A DNA stretch of 64,000 nt from Pseudomonas poae (GCA_028869255.1 CP110972.1:191001-255000); one strand, 5' to 3'; shown: positions 41,671 through 52,398, numbered from the stretch's first letter. Translations and numbers: made by a program. The notes: a model not told the origin generated them from the sequence alone.

Positions 41671-41758
41671 TGTGGGAGCGGGCTTGCTCGCGAAAGCACC
41701 TGCGCGGTCTCACTGATTTACCGAGTCGCCTGAATCGCAGGCAAGCCAGCTCCCACAG
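41671..41758. repeat. Hybrid REP pair
   Basis: The left arm is GTGGGAGCGGGCTTGCTCGCGA while the right is CGCAGGCAAGCCAGCTCCCAC, i.e. two different REP subtypes facing each other. Located just before recJ. Confidence 0.85.
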
Positions 41759-41814
41759 CTGATTTCAGAATTGTTGTTTAACCGTTGTATCAGAAGAGAA
41801 GCACCCGTCACCCC

Positions 41815-43524
41815 ATGCGTATCGATCCCCGCCCGTTGCCTGCCGTCCTGCCATTTCTCGGTGAACTGCCACCGCTGTTGACCCGTCTCTACGCCGCACG
41901 CGGGGTGCAGTCCGAGGCCGAGCTGGATAAAAGCCTGGCCCGGCTGATTCCCTATCAGCAACTCAAGGGCATCGACGCGGCCGTAGACCTGCTGGTGACC
42001 GCGCTGGAGCGGCGCCAGCGCATCCTGATCGTCGGCGACTTTGATGCCGATGGCGCCACTGCCAGCACCGTGGGCACCCTGGGGCTGCGTTTGCTTGGGG
42101 CGGCGCATGTCGACTACCTGGTGCCCAACCGTTTCGAATACGGCTACGGCTTGACCCCGGAAATCGTCGCGGTGGCGTTGCAGCGCGAGCCGCAGTTGCT
42201 GATCACGGTGGATAACGGCATTTCCAGCGTCGAAGGCGTGGCGGCGGCGAAAGCGGCGGGGCTGCAAGTGTTGGTGACCGACCACCACTTGCCGGGGGAT
42301 GAATTGCCGGCGGCGGATGCCATCGTCAACCCGAACCAGCCCGGCTGCGAATTCCCGAGCAAGGCGTTGGCTGGGGTTGGCGTGATTTTTTACGTACTGA
42401 TGGCCCTGCGCGCGCGTTTGCGCAGCCTGGGTTGGTACGACAACAAACCCCAGCCGAACATCGGTGAGCTGCTTGACCTGGTGGCCCTGGGCAGCGTCGC
42501 CGACGTGGTGCCCCTGGACGCCAACAACCGCATCCTCGTGCATCAGGGCCTCGAACGTATTCGCGCCGGGCGTGCACGGCCGGGGATCAAGGCGATCCTC
42601 GAAGTGGCCAAGCGCGATGCGGCGCGCATTACCTCCACCGACCTCGGCTTTATCCTCGGGCCCCGCCTGAACGCCGCCGGTCGCCTGGATGACATGAGCC
42701 TGGGTATCGAATGCCTGCTCACCACCGACTTTGCCGCAGCCCGCGAAATGGCCGCGCAACTGGACGGCATGAACCAGGACCGCAAATCCATCGAACAAGG
42801 CATGCAGCGCGAGGCCCTGGCCCAGCTCAAGGACTTGCCGGTGGAGTCGATGCCCTATGGGTTGTGCCTTTTCGACCCGGAATGGCACCAGGGCGTGATC
42901 GGGATTCTGGCGTCGCGTATGAAAGAGCGCTATTTCCGCCCGACCATCGCCTTCGCCGACGCCGGTGATGGCCTGCTCAAGGGCTCAGGGCGCTCTGTGC
43001 AGGGCTTTCACATCCGGGATGCGTTGGCGGTGGTCGCGAGCCAGCATCCCAACCTGATCGCCAAATACGGCGGCCACGCCATGGCGGCGGGTCTGACCTT
43101 GCCCGAGGCAAATTTCCCACTGTTTGCCGAAGCCTTTGATACCGAAGTGCGTCGCCAACTGCGTGAAGAAGACCTGACCGGGCGCCTGCTGTCCGACGGC
43201 ACCCTGGCGGTGGAAGAGTTTCACCTGGAACTGGCGCGTGCGTTACGGCATGCAGGGCCCTGGGGGCAGCACTTTCCCGAGCCGTTGTTCCACGGGGTGT
43301 TTCAGTTGGTGGAACAGCGCATTGTGGGCGAGCGGCACCTGAAAGTGGTGCTCAAGAGCGAATGCGGGTCGGTGAAGCTTGATGGCATTGCGTTTGGCGT
43401 GGACCGTGAGGTCTGGCCGAACCCGACGGTGCGTTGGGTGGAATTGGCCTACAAGCTGGACGTTAACGAGTTTCGGGGGCAGGAAACCGTGCAGTTGATG
43501 ATTGCGCATATCGAACCGCGCTAG
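41815..43524 (+). CDS. recJ: Single-stranded-DNA 5'-3' exonuclease RecJ
   Basis: Degrades ssDNA 5' to 3' in RecF-pathway recombination and mismatch repair. The 569-residue DHH-family protein shows VGDFDADGATA, VTDHHLPGDELP (DHH), LGSVADVVPL and a DHHA1 domain with GGHAMAAGL. ATG 41815 is chosen because the family N-terminus (MRIDPRPLP) starts there. It is bounded by REP pairs on both sides. Confidence 0.96.
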   Translation: MRIDPRPLPAVLPFLGELPPLLTRLYAARGVQSEAELDKSLARLIPYQQLKGIDAAVDLLVTALERRQRILIVGDFDADGATASTVGTLGLRLLGAAHVDYLVPNRFEYGYGLTPEIVAVALQREPQLLITVDNGISSVEGVAAAKAAGLQVLVTDHHLPGDELPAADAIVNPNQPGCEFPSKALAGVGVIFYVLMALRARLRSLGWYDNKPQPNIGELLDLVALGSVADVVPLDANNRILVHQGLERIRAGRARPGIKAILEVAKRDAARITSTDLGFILGPRLNAAGRLDDMSLGIECLLTTDFAAAREMAAQLDGMNQDRKSIEQGMQREALAQLKDLPVESMPYGLCLFDPEWHQGVIGILASRMKERYFRPTIAFADAGDGLLKGSGRSVQGFHIRDALAVVASQHPNLIAKYGGHAMAAGLTLPEANFPLFAEAFDTEVRRQLREEDLTGRLLSDGTLAVEEFHLELARALRHAGPWGQHFPEPLFHGVFQLVEQRIVGERHLKVVLKSECGSVKLDGIAFGVDREVWPNPTVRWVELAYKLDVNEFRGQETVQLMIAHIEPR

Positions 43525-43544
43525 GCCTTGGCTCCACCACAAAA

Positions 43545-43636
43545 CAAATGTGGGAGCTGGCTTGCCTGCGATGGCATCTCTGAAGTGTGATTGACACACC
43601 TAGGTGATGCTTTCGCAGGCAAGCCAGCTCCCACAC
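43545..43636. repeat. REP palindrome pair
   Basis: CAAATGTGGGAGCTGGCTTGC with its reverse complement around a 45-base spacer; GCTGGCTTGCC subtype. It separates convergent recJ and the acvB/virJ gene. Confidence 0.9.
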
Positions 43637-43670
43637 AAGTGCCCACATTTGGTTTTGTGGGCAGCCAGAA

Positions 43671-44957
43671 TTACTCGGCGTTATCCTTACCCTGGTGCTT
43701 CACGATGATATCCACCAACCGCTGTGCCAGCGCCGGGTAGTTCTCATCAAAGTGATGCCCGCCTGGTAGCTTCACCGCTTCACCCACGGCGGTCTTGTCG
43801 GTGCAACCGCTCTCGTCGACTTCCTCGGCACCGTAGATGCACACCACTTTGTCAGCCGGCAGCTTGGCCATTTCCGGGCCGGTTGCGGCTTCTTTACCGG
43901 CGTTGCCGAGCCAGCCTTCCACTTCGATTTCAAAGCTGCCGGTGCGTGCAAACGCCAGCAGGATGATCACGTCGACGCGTTGCTGCTCGTTTTCCGGCAA
44001 GCGGTTGTAGATCGCCGGCAGTACGTCGGCGCCGAACGAGTAACCGGTCAGCACGAAGCGCTTGGTGCCCCACTTCTGACGGTAGTGCTGCATCAGCTCG
44101 GTGAGGTCTTTGGCGCTTTGTTCCGGGGTCTTGTGCTGCCAGTAGTAGCGCAGCGTGTCGATGCCGACCACCGGGTAACCGATTTTGGCCATTTCGCCGG
44201 CCACGTCGCGGTCCAGGTCACGCCAGCCACCGTCCCCGGAGAGAAACAGGGTCACGGTGTCCTTGGCTTGGCCGGCCGGGACTTCCACCACTGGAATCGC
44301 CAGGCCGCCGTTGTCCGAACCCACCAATTGCTTGCGCAGTTCGTTGTTCAGCACTTGCGGGTAGTGAATGTCGTAGTCGCTGATGCTGGTGGTGGCACGC
44401 GGGGTGTCACGTACGAAACTGGCGCTTTCATCGTCAGGGTTGTCGTTCCACGCGACCAGCCAGTTGCCGTGTGCCGAGGTTTTCGGCAGTGGGTCCTTGC
44501 AGCCTTCCTGCACCAGGGCAAAGCCCACGGAGATGGCATTGGCTTTGTCGTCGTTCTGGGTGGCCAGCCAGCGCCAGGCGAGTGCCGCGCCAGGGCCGAT
44601 GCCGCTGACCAGGGTTGCCGGGCCTTTCAGCTGGCTCAGGGCGCTCTGCAGGGCTTGTTCCTGCAACTTGCAGTCATCTTTGGGCAGGATCACCTGAACG
44701 ATTTGCGCCTTACCGCCCTGGCTCAGGGCAATCAGTTGGCTGTCGGTCAGGGTTTCATCGGCCATTACGGCCACGGCCACCCGCGCTTTGGCGGAGCCTG
44801 CGGGGGTGACCCGAGTCATCACCGAACCGTCGGCCTGGGGCAATTGCTCCAGGGTCGGTTGCGGGGCAGGGCGGTTCCAGTACCAAAAGCCACCGCCTGC
44901 GATCAGGGCGAGCAGCACTACAAAGGCCAATACATACCGCCAGGAGCGTCGAATCAT
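43671..44957 (-). CDS. AcvB/VirJ-like aminoacyl-phosphatidylglycerol hydrolase
   Basis: A 428-residue exported or membrane-anchored protein (N-terminal anchor about 8-26) with an alpha/beta-hydrolase domain in its C-terminal half; nucleophile Ser307 in GYSFGAD, LFLSGDGGW upstream, and GGHHFDENY near the end. AcvB of Agrobacterium hydrolyses lysyl-PG, and the P. aeruginosa counterpart next to its mprF gene hydrolyses alanyl-PG. Here the gene is coupled to mprF by an ATGA overlap, so synthesis and turnover of aminoacyl-PG are likely balanced. Which amino acid is used cannot be told. Confidence 0.88.
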   Translation of the reverse strand: MIRRSWRYVLAFVVLLALIAGGGFWYWNRPAPQPTLEQLPQADGSVMTRVTPAGSAKARVAVAVMADETLTDSQLIALSQGGKAQIVQVILPKDDCKLQEQALQSALSQLKGPATLVSGIGPGAALAWRWLATQNDDKANAISVGFALVQEGCKDPLPKTSAHGNWLVAWNDNPDDESASFVRDTPRATTSISDYDIHYPQVLNNELRKQLVGSDNGGLAIPVVEVPAGQAKDTVTLFLSGDGGWRDLDRDVAGEMAKIGYPVVGIDTLRYYWQHKTPEQSAKDLTELMQHYRQKWGTKRFVLTGYSFGADVLPAIYNRLPENEQQRVDVIILLAFARTGSFEIEVEGWLGNAGKEAATGPEMAKLPADKVVCIYGAEEVDESGCTDKTAVGEAVKLPGGHHFDENYPALAQRLVDIIVKHQGKDNAE

Positions 44958-47598
44958 CAGCGTTTCACCAATCCAGTCAAGCCGCCCGCGATCAGGGCGG
45001 CGGTATCGGCCAGTGCCACCAGCGGATCAAGTCCTGCGGGCACGGCCATGTAACGGGGTTCCCAGTCAGGCTGGAACTTGTCTTTGAAGCGGCGCAAACC
45101 TTGGAAGTTATACAGTTGCTCGCCGCGGCGGAACACCATCGAGCCCAGGCGTTGGGTCAGCGGGGCGCCACGTCGCGGTTGCAGGCCCGACAACGGCACC
45201 ATGCCGAGGCTGAAGCGGGCGTAGCCGTGACTCTTATAATGTTGGATCAAGCCGACCATCATGAACTCCATGGTCAGCTTCGGCGCGTCAGGGTGGGCGC
45301 GCATCAGGTCGAGACTGGCCAGGTCATGGTTGTAGGTCTCGAGCAGGTTGGCGAACGCTACCGGTTGCCCTTCGAAGCGAATGATCGCGATGCGAAAGTG
45401 CTTGAGGTAATCGTCGCTGAAACGGCCCAGGGAAAAGCCCTTTTCCCGCACGTTCTTGCCGGTGAGCCAGGCATCGGAGATGACCTTGAGCTCGTCCATC
45501 GGCGCCGTACCTGGCTCAAAGATCTCCAGGGACAGGCCATCCCGCGTGCCACGGTTCCAGGTGTAGCGCAGGTCCTTCATCTCTTTGCCCTTGGCTTCCA
45601 GGTCAAAGCGTTTCAGGTCGACGCGGGCTTCTTCGCCCAGCTTGATCGCGGTCAGGCCGATGTCCATGTAGTACGGCAGGTTTTCGGCGCGTACCTGGTA
45701 GAACACCGGGCGTGCATGGTGGATGTCGCACAGGTCGCGGAACTGCCAGATCATTTCAGCGCGTGGTTGGGTCGGGCCGATCGGATCATACAAGGCCACC
45801 AGGCTGCGCCCACGACGCGCATACATCAGGAAGGCTTCGTCATTGGGGTGGAACAGCAACGCTTTGTCACCGGTGAGCGCCAGGCCGCCGTCGGGTTGCG
45901 ACGAGGCCATCAGGATCTTGGTGGCGCGCTCCAGCTCGTCAGGGGTCGGCAGGTGGATCACCGGGCGGGCGGTGCGCAGCAGCCAGGTCAGCGAGACGAT
46001 CACCAGCAGCACGGCGGCGCCCAGCAATGAGCGCAGGCCACGCGGGGCGTTGGCGTCGAGGGTGAACTGCCACCACAGTTGGTGGCTGTAGGGCACATCC
46101 TGATAGGCAAACAGCAACAGCCAGATCGAGGCCCCCAGCACGCAGACGCTGGCCACCAGGTACAGCGGCGAGAATGGCAGCTCGGTCAGACGGCTGGCGC
46201 GGTAGAACGAGCGCCGAAAGATCGCCAGCAGGATGGCCGTCATGGTCATCAGGCTGGCTTCTTCCCAGTCGAAACCTTTAAGCAATGAGAGCAGCGCGCC
46301 GGTGAGCAATAGCACCATGGTCAGCATCCAGGCCGCCGACAAACGTCGACGCAGGCCCTGGGCCAGCAACAGGCACAACACGCCGATCAGGCTCGCGCCA
46401 AAGTGCGACGCATCAATCAGGCGGTGGGGAATCAGGAAGCCGATGTTTTCCAGGCGTGAGTCGATTTCCGGCGTGGCGCCGGAAAACAGCAGGACCACGC
46501 CGGACAAAAAAACCAGTACGGCCAATACCGGTGCAGCCAGGCCCGAGGCCACCCGCAGGCTTTGCTGGGTCTGAAACAGGCGTTGGGCTTCATTGACCAG
46601 CAGGAACACACAGGCGATCAGCAGCGGCAGCACCACGTAGATCATGCGGTACAGCAGCAGGGCGGCGGCCAGTGGCGCGGCGCCGAGCTTGTCGGCAAAG
46701 GCGGCGAGCAGGATGGCTTCGAATACACCAACCCCCCCGGTACATGGCTGAGCACGCCGGCGGCCAGGGCCAGCAGGTACACCAGCAGGAAGGGGCCGAA
46801 GGGCGGGGCTTCCGGTAGCAACATATAAAGGACGGTGGCGGCAGCGGCGACGTCCAGTGCGGTGATGACCAGTTGCAGGAAGGTCAGGCGACGACCCGGC
46901 AGGCGCAAGGTACGGCGCCCGGCTTTTACCAGCAGGTTATCCGGGTAGGGTTGTTCCGGCAGGCGGCGGCGATAGATGCCGATGCACAACACGGTCGACA
47001 ACAGCAACACGGCGCCGGCAACCCCACCGAGCAAACCTTGCGATAAATGCAGGTAGGTCGACGCCGCCGGCAGGTTGCTCAGGGTGGCCAGCGCAGCCAG
47101 CGGCGGCAGGGCGCAGCCCAGCGCCAGGCTGGCGAACACGGTCATGTGGGCAACTTCCGAAGCCCCGATGCCATGGCGTGCATATAAACGATAACGCACC
47201 GAACCACCGGAGAGCATCGACAAGCCTATGGCGTTGCCGATGGCGAAGGCGGTAAAGCCACCGAGCGCCAGGGTTTTGGCCGGCAGGTTTACCCCGGCAT
47301 AGCGTGCGCCGGAAAACTCATAACCCAACAGAATGATGAAACCCGCAACAGCGGCACCAAATGCGCCGAGCAATGCCGGTTTGGGCACTTCCAGGATCGA
47401 GTCGTGGAGCGCGTAGAGGTCGAGTTCCAGCAGCAAGTGTCGGCAGGCGATCAAGGCGATTGCGAACAGCAATAGAGTGACGCCCAACCCGATGGGCTGC
47501 CGGTATTTGCTCAACAGATCGAGCCAGCGCAAGCGGGTGGGAGCGATCGGTTGTTCTGCTGTAACAGTGTCTTGTGGTTCAGACGAGTTGGCGCGCAT
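44957..47598 (-). CDS. mprF: Phosphatidylglycerol aminoacyltransferase MprF (frameshifted here)
   Basis: MprF adds Ala or Lys from aminoacyl-tRNA to PG and flips the product, lowering membrane negative charge. The N-terminal half has many membrane helices; the C-terminal half is the cytosolic synthase (about 560-860; YARRGRSLVALYDPIGP, YNFQGLRRFKDKF). The frame is broken at C7 (46732-46738; G7 on the coding strand): the first frame reads HVPGGLVYSKP and ends at 46642, while one more G restores HVPGGVGVFEAIL and an 880-residue protein of family length. The ATG at 47598 has GAGGTG five bases before it. It overlaps the acvB-like gene. Confidence 0.92.
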
Positions 47599-47839
47599 CA
47601 ATCACCTCGTGGATTGTGCGCGACAGGATGGAGGTATCCAGCCAAGTTACCAATCCCTATGGACAAAATAATTACAAATATTAACGCGTATCACCGGGTG
47701 CGGCGACAGCGGCCATTGGTCGTAGAGGGTAGTGCTTGAACATTGAGCATAGCTTGCAAAGAGATGGACTCAACAAACCGCGCAGGGTTTCATGAAAGAT
47801 GCCATGCCATTGTTTCAGAAGAACTTTTTCACCGGATAC
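47599..47839. other. Region between mprF and tRNA genes
   Basis: The mprF promoter region and non-coding sequence. No conserved reading frame, repeat or RNA element is recognised before the first tRNA terminator. Confidence 0.4.
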
Positions 47840-47871
47840 AAAAAAGGCCACTCTTTCGAGTAGCCTTTTTT
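47840..47871 (-). terminator. Terminator of tRNA-fMet copy 1
   Basis: On the minus strand AAAAAAGGCTACTCGAAAGA... forms a stem with ...GAGTGGCCTTTTTT. It begins seven bases after the tRNA 3' end. Confidence 0.9.
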
Positions 47872-47877
47872 GATGTT

Positions 47878-47954
<77 letters not shown>

Positions 47955-48123
47955 TCTGTGGGCGGCATTCTACAGCCCAACGGCAGGGTGTCAACCGTTA
48001 AAGGGCCGATGGGTCAAATAAGTGTGAAATAGCGGCTGAATGCCAACCATGCGCGGTAAGTGCGCGACGGGCAAAGATTTTTCTGTCTTACAATTTTCGT
48101 ACACAGGTAAAACAGGCGCACAC

Positions 48124-48155
48124 AAAAAAGGCCACTCTTTCGAGTAGCCTTTTTT
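48124..48155 (-). terminator. Terminator of tRNA-fMet copy 2
   Basis: Identical in sequence to the terminator of copy 1 and at the same distance from the tRNA, so it belongs to the duplicated unit. Confidence 0.9.
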
Positions 48156-48161
48156 GATGTT

Positions 48162-48238
<77 letters not shown>

Positions 48239-48455
48239 TCTGTGTGTCGGCATTCTACAGAGGAACGCGAGTGTGTCAACCTGTGAATTGAAGAAAAGCG
48301 CTTGTGGTTCAATCGCTTAGCTCTCCACAACGGCCTGCTGAAGCGCTCGGGGCCAGTCTGGCCAAGGGTTTCAGCTCTATTGGAAGGTTAAATTCGATTG
48401 AGAAAATAAATTCATCTTGGAATTTTCCTACCGCTCGGGCGGAAGAATCAAACTA
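48239..48455. other. tRNA/dinB divergent intergenic region
   Basis: Contains the promoter of the second tRNA-fMet gene on the minus strand and sequence upstream of dinB. Apart from the LexA box listed next, no motif is clear. Confidence 0.4.
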
Positions 48456-48471
48456 CTGGTGCTATATACAG
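48456..48471 (+). promoter_or_regulatory. LexA (SOS) box before dinB
   Basis: CTGGTGCTATATACAG fits the gammaproteobacterial CTG-N10-CAG SOS box, with a perfect right half (TATATACAG). It lies 46 bases before the dinB ATG, where LexA could block the promoter. Confidence 0.75.
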
Positions 48472-48517
48472 GGGTGAATGCGATACTGGCCACCTGTTGA
48501 ATCAACCTTCTGTTTAT

Positions 48518-49576
48518 ATGACGCAGCGCAAAATCATCCACGTCGACTGTGATTGCTTCTACGCCGCCATCGAGATGCGTGACGACCCGAACCTGGCGCA
48601 AAAGCCACTGGCGGTTGGCGGCTCGGCGGATCGACGCGGGGTGATCGCCACCTGCAACTACGAGGCGCGGGCTTACGGCGTGCGTTCGGCCATGTCGTCA
48701 CGCCATGCCTTGAAGCTGTGCCCGGACCTGACCATCGTCAAGCCGCGCATGGATGCCTATAAGGAAGCGTCGAAGGAAATCCAGACGATCTTTCGCGACT
48801 ACACCGACCTGATCGAGCCGCTGTCACTGGATGAGGCTTACCTGGATGTGTCCGACTGCGCGCATTTTGGTGGCAGCGCCACACGCATCGCGCAGGACAT
48901 TCGGCGCCGTGTGTCCAACCAGCTGCATATCACCGTGTCTGCCGGGGTGGCGCCGAACAAGTTCCTGGCCAAGATCGCCAGCGACTGGAAGAAACCCAAC
49001 GGCCTGTTTGTGATTACCCCGGATCAGGTCGAAGATTTTGTGTCCCAACTGCGGGTGAGCAAGTTGCACGGCGTGGGCAAGGTGACGGCCGATAAGCTGG
49101 CGCGCCTGGGCATCGAAGACTGCTTGCAGCTGCGTGAATGGAACAAGTTGGCGCTGGTGCGCGAATTCGGCAGTTTTGGCGAGCGACTGTGGAGCCTGGC
49201 CCGTGGGATTGATGACCGCGTGGTGCAAAATGACAGCCGGCGGCAATCCATCAGTGTGGAAAATACCTACGATGTGGACCTGCCGGATCTCTCAAGTTGC
49301 CTGGCGAAACTGCCCGAGCTGATGGAAACCCTGGCGGGGCGCATGGCGCGCATCGACAGCAGCTACCGCGCAGGCAAGCCGTTCGTTAAGGTCAAGTTTC
49401 ATGACTTTACCCAGACGACGCTGGAACAGGCCGGGGCAGGGCGAGATCTGGAAAGTTATCAACAGCTGATGACCCAGGCGTTTAATCGCGGTGGGAAGCC
49501 GGTGCGGTTGTTGGGGATTGGCGTGCGGTTGCTGGACTTGAGCAACGGCAACGAGCAACTCGAGTTCTCCTGGTAG
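48518..49576 (+). CDS. dinB: DNA polymerase IV
   Basis: A Y-family translesion polymerase induced by DNA damage. The 352-residue protein has VDCDCFYAAIEMRDDP, the catalytic SLDEAYLDV acid pair, a thumb with helix-hairpin-helix (LHGVGKVTADKLARLG) and a little-finger domain. ATG 48518 matches the family start; an in-frame TTG at 48497 does not. The SOS box upstream supports LexA control. Confidence 0.96.
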   Translation: MTQRKIIHVDCDCFYAAIEMRDDPNLAQKPLAVGGSADRRGVIATCNYEARAYGVRSAMSSRHALKLCPDLTIVKPRMDAYKEASKEIQTIFRDYTDLIEPLSLDEAYLDVSDCAHFGGSATRIAQDIRRRVSNQLHITVSAGVAPNKFLAKIASDWKKPNGLFVITPDQVEDFVSQLRVSKLHGVGKVTADKLARLGIEDCLQLREWNKLALVREFGSFGERLWSLARGIDDRVVQNDSRRQSISVENTYDVDLPDLSSCLAKLPELMETLAGRMARIDSSYRAGKPFVKVKFHDFTQTTLEQAGAGRDLESYQQLMTQAFNRGGKPVRLLGIGVRLLDLSNGNEQLEFSW

Positions 49577-49590
49577 AGCCCGGATCAAAA

Positions 49591-49686
49591 CGGTGGGAGC
49601 TGGCTTGCCTGCGATAGCGATGTATCAGTCGCCATCAATGCAAGCTGGCCCACCGCTATCGCAGGCAAGCCAGCTCCCACATTTGG
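49591..49686. repeat. REP palindrome pair
   Basis: GGTGGGAGCTGGCTTGCCTGC and ATCGCAGGCAAGCCAGCTCC facing each other; the spacer adds GATAGCG/CGCTATC pairing. Located between convergent dinB and the lipoprotein gene. Confidence 0.88.
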
Positions 49687-49707
49687 ATCTTCAGCAACTT
49701 GGCAATC

Positions 49708-50661
49708 TCAGCGAGCGCCGGGATCTGCGACTAATCGCCCCGCATCCTTGGTCAGGGCCTGCAGAAACTCCTGCTGCAATTCCGGATCATTGCGGGTCAG
49801 TTCGATCAGGCTTTGTTCCAGTTCGCTGGCTTCTTCTTCCAGGCCCAGCTCCGACAGGCGCTTGACCCGGTGCACCCACTGGCTGACTTCGTCGTCTTCC
49901 AGGTCGTCATAGATCAGGCCGTGGGCCTCCAGCAACTTGCCGCGCAGGGTGCTGCTGATGGCCAGGGTCGAGTCCGAGTGCACATCGTCCTGGCCGTCTT
50001 CCACGCTGATTTTCAAGGTGCTGATGCGATTCAAGTCCTGCTCGGCAAACGGGCTGTCCAACAGGTTCAGGCGCAGGACGCCGTTGCGGTCGGTGGTCAG
50101 CTCATGCACCTGCTTGCCGGCCGTGACCTGTACCGGACGTTCGCTCCAGGGCAGGCTCGAATACTCCACGCGTTTGTCGCGCTGGACTTCGTCGATACCC
50201 GCCAGGTTCTGTTGCGCACGGCCATGGGATTGCACGTTCATGAACGGGTTGAGGCCGTCCACGCCGTAGCTCAGCCAATCGTGGGTCATGCTGGTTGGCA
50301 GGTTGCCGAGGGCAAAGATATTCGCCACGTTGGCCCCCGCGCCCGCCACCAAAGCGACCGCGCCCAATGGCATCTCATAGAGTTTGCGCCAGGGCTGGTA
50401 GGGGGTGTAGCGATCGTAACGGCGGGTGACTTCGAATTCGGTGACCTCAAAGGTCTTCTGCTCGTGAATGCGAACCCGGCGTTGCGGCAGTTCCAGCACT
50501 TTGGGTTCGCCTACATCGATCTGCAGGCTGTGGTCGAGCAACTTACGCTCGACCCGCTCCTCCTGCTCACTGCGTTGCGACATCTGGTTGGCGCAGCCGC
50601 TGACCAGCAGGGCGCCGCACAAGGCGGCGCCCCCCAGGGCTCTGGTGTTTCGCTTGAACAT
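49708..50661 (-). CDS. Putative lipoprotein downstream of proS
   Basis: A 317-residue protein with a lipobox at the N-terminus (LLVSGCAN, Cys23), a middle region with a Gly/Ala-rich hydrophobic stretch (GAVALVAGAGANVANIFALG, about 100-119) and an acidic C-terminal helix. The family is found next to proS in other pseudomonads; function is unknown. It follows proS by 20 bases, so is probably co-transcribed. Confidence 0.82.
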   Translation of the reverse strand: MFKRNTRALGGAALCGALLVSGCANQMSQRSEQEERVERKLLDHSLQIDVGEPKVLELPQRRVRIHEQKTFEVTEFEVTRRYDRYTPYQPWRKLYEMPLGAVALVAGAGANVANIFALGNLPTSMTHDWLSYGVDGLNPFMNVQSHGRAQQNLAGIDEVQRDKRVEYSSLPWSERPVQVTAGKQVHELTTDRNGVLRLNLLDSPFAEQDLNRISTLKISVEDGQDDVHSDSTLAISSTLRGKLLEAHGLIYDDLEDDEVSQWVHRVKRLSELGLEEEASELEQSLIELTRNDPELQQEFLQALTKDAGRLVADPGAR

Positions 50662-50681
50662 GACTTCTCTTGATCTGGTTT

Positions 50682-52398
50682 TCAGCGACGAATACGCGCC
50701 TGAAGGAAAGACAGCACGTCAGCCACCGGCAACGGTTGGGCTTCGGCTTCGGTCCGGCTCTTGTATTCCAGATTGCCATCGGCCAGGCCGCGGTCACTGA
50801 CCACGATCCGGTGCGGGATGCCAATCAGTTCCATGTCGGCGAACTTGATGCCCGGGCTGGTTTTCTTGTCCCGGTCATCCAGCAGCACTTCAAAACCAGC
50901 CGCCGTGAGTTCGGCGTACAGCTTGTCGGTGGCTTCGCGTACTTGCTCGGTTTCGTAACGCAGCGGTACCAGGGCCACCTGGAACGGCGCCAGGGCGTCA
51001 CTCCAGATAATCCCTTTCTCGTCGTTGTTCTGCTCGATGGCAGCCGCAACCACGCGGGAAACGCCAATGCCGTAGCAGCCCATGTCCAGGGTGATCGGCT
51101 TGCCGTTCTCGCCCAGCACTTCGCACTTCATCGCCTTGCTGTACTTGTTGCCCAGCTGGAAGATATGCCCGACTTCAATGCCGCGCTTGATTTCCAGGGT
51201 GCCCTTGCCGTCCGGGCTTGGGTCGCCGGCTACCACGTTACGCAGGTCGGCCACGGTCGGAACCGGCAAGTCACGCTCCCAGTTCACGCCGAAGTAGTGC
51301 TTGTCATCAATATTGGCACCGATCCCGAAGTCGCTCATCAGCTCAACCGAGCGGTCGATGATGATCGGCAACGGCAGGTTCAGCGGGCCGAGCGAACCGG
51401 CGCCGGCGCCAATGGCGTCACGCAGTTCGGCATCGGTGGCCATGACCAGCGGGCTGGCCACGCCAGGTTGCTGGGCCGCCTTGATTTCGTTGAGTTCGTG
51501 GTCGCCACGGATCACCAGGGCAATCAGCTTGCCTTCTTCTTCGGCGCGCACGATCAGGGTCTTGATGGTCTTTTCAATCGGCAGATTGAATTTTTCCACC
51601 AGGGCCGCGATGGTCTTGGTCTCCGGGGTCTCCACCAGACGCAGCTCTTCGGCCGGCGCAGGGCGCGAGGTTTCGCGTGGCACGGCTTCGGCTTTCTCGA
51701 TGTTCGCCGCGTAGTCGGAACCGTTTGCTGAACACGATATCGTCTTCGCCGGATTCGGCCAGCACGTGGAATTCGTGGGAGCCGGCGCCGCCGATGGAAC
51801 CGTTGTCCGCTTCAACCGGGCGGAATTTCAGGCCCAGGCGCGTGAACACGTTGCAGTAAGCCTGGTGCATGCGGTCGTAGGTGACCTGCAGGGATGCCTG
51901 GTCGGCGTGGAACGAATACGCGTCCTTCATGATGAATTCGCGGCCGCGCATCAAGCCGAAGCGCGGGCGGATTTCGTCACGGAATTTGGTCTGGATCTGA
52001 TACAGGTTCAGCGGCAGCTGTTTATAGCTGCTCAGCTCGTTGCGCATCAGGTCGGTGATCACTTCTTCATGGGTCGGGCCGGCGCAGAAATCGCGGCCGT
52101 GACGGTCCTTGAAGCGCAGCAACTCAGGGCCGTACTCTTCCCAGCGCCCGGATTCCTGCCACAGTTCAGCCGGTTGGGTGCTCGGCATCAACACTTCCAG
52201 AGAGCCGGCGGCGTTCATTTCTTCACGAACGATGGCTTCGACCTTGCGCATCACCTTCAAGCCCATGGGCAGCCAGGTGTACAGGCCCGAGGCCAGTTTG
52301 CGGATCATGCCGGCGCGCAGCATCAGCTGGTGGCTGATCACAACCGCGTCGGAAGGCGTTTCTTTCTGTGTGGCGAGCAAATATTGACTGGTACGCAT
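50682..52398 (-). CDS. proS: Prolyl-tRNA synthetase (frameshifted here)
   Basis: Charges tRNA-Pro; bacterial type with class II motifs (motif 2 around [23 protein letters not shown] split over the usual segments), an inserted YbaK-like editing domain (about 220-380), and C-terminal anticodon-binding domain. The frame changes at a T3 run on the plus strand (51724-51726): upstream reads [13 protein letters not shown], downstream has the correct [13 protein letters not shown]. Removing one base restores [16 protein letters not shown] and 571 residues, the normal length. The gene is essential, so this is probably an insertion error in the sequence. Confidence 0.93.
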
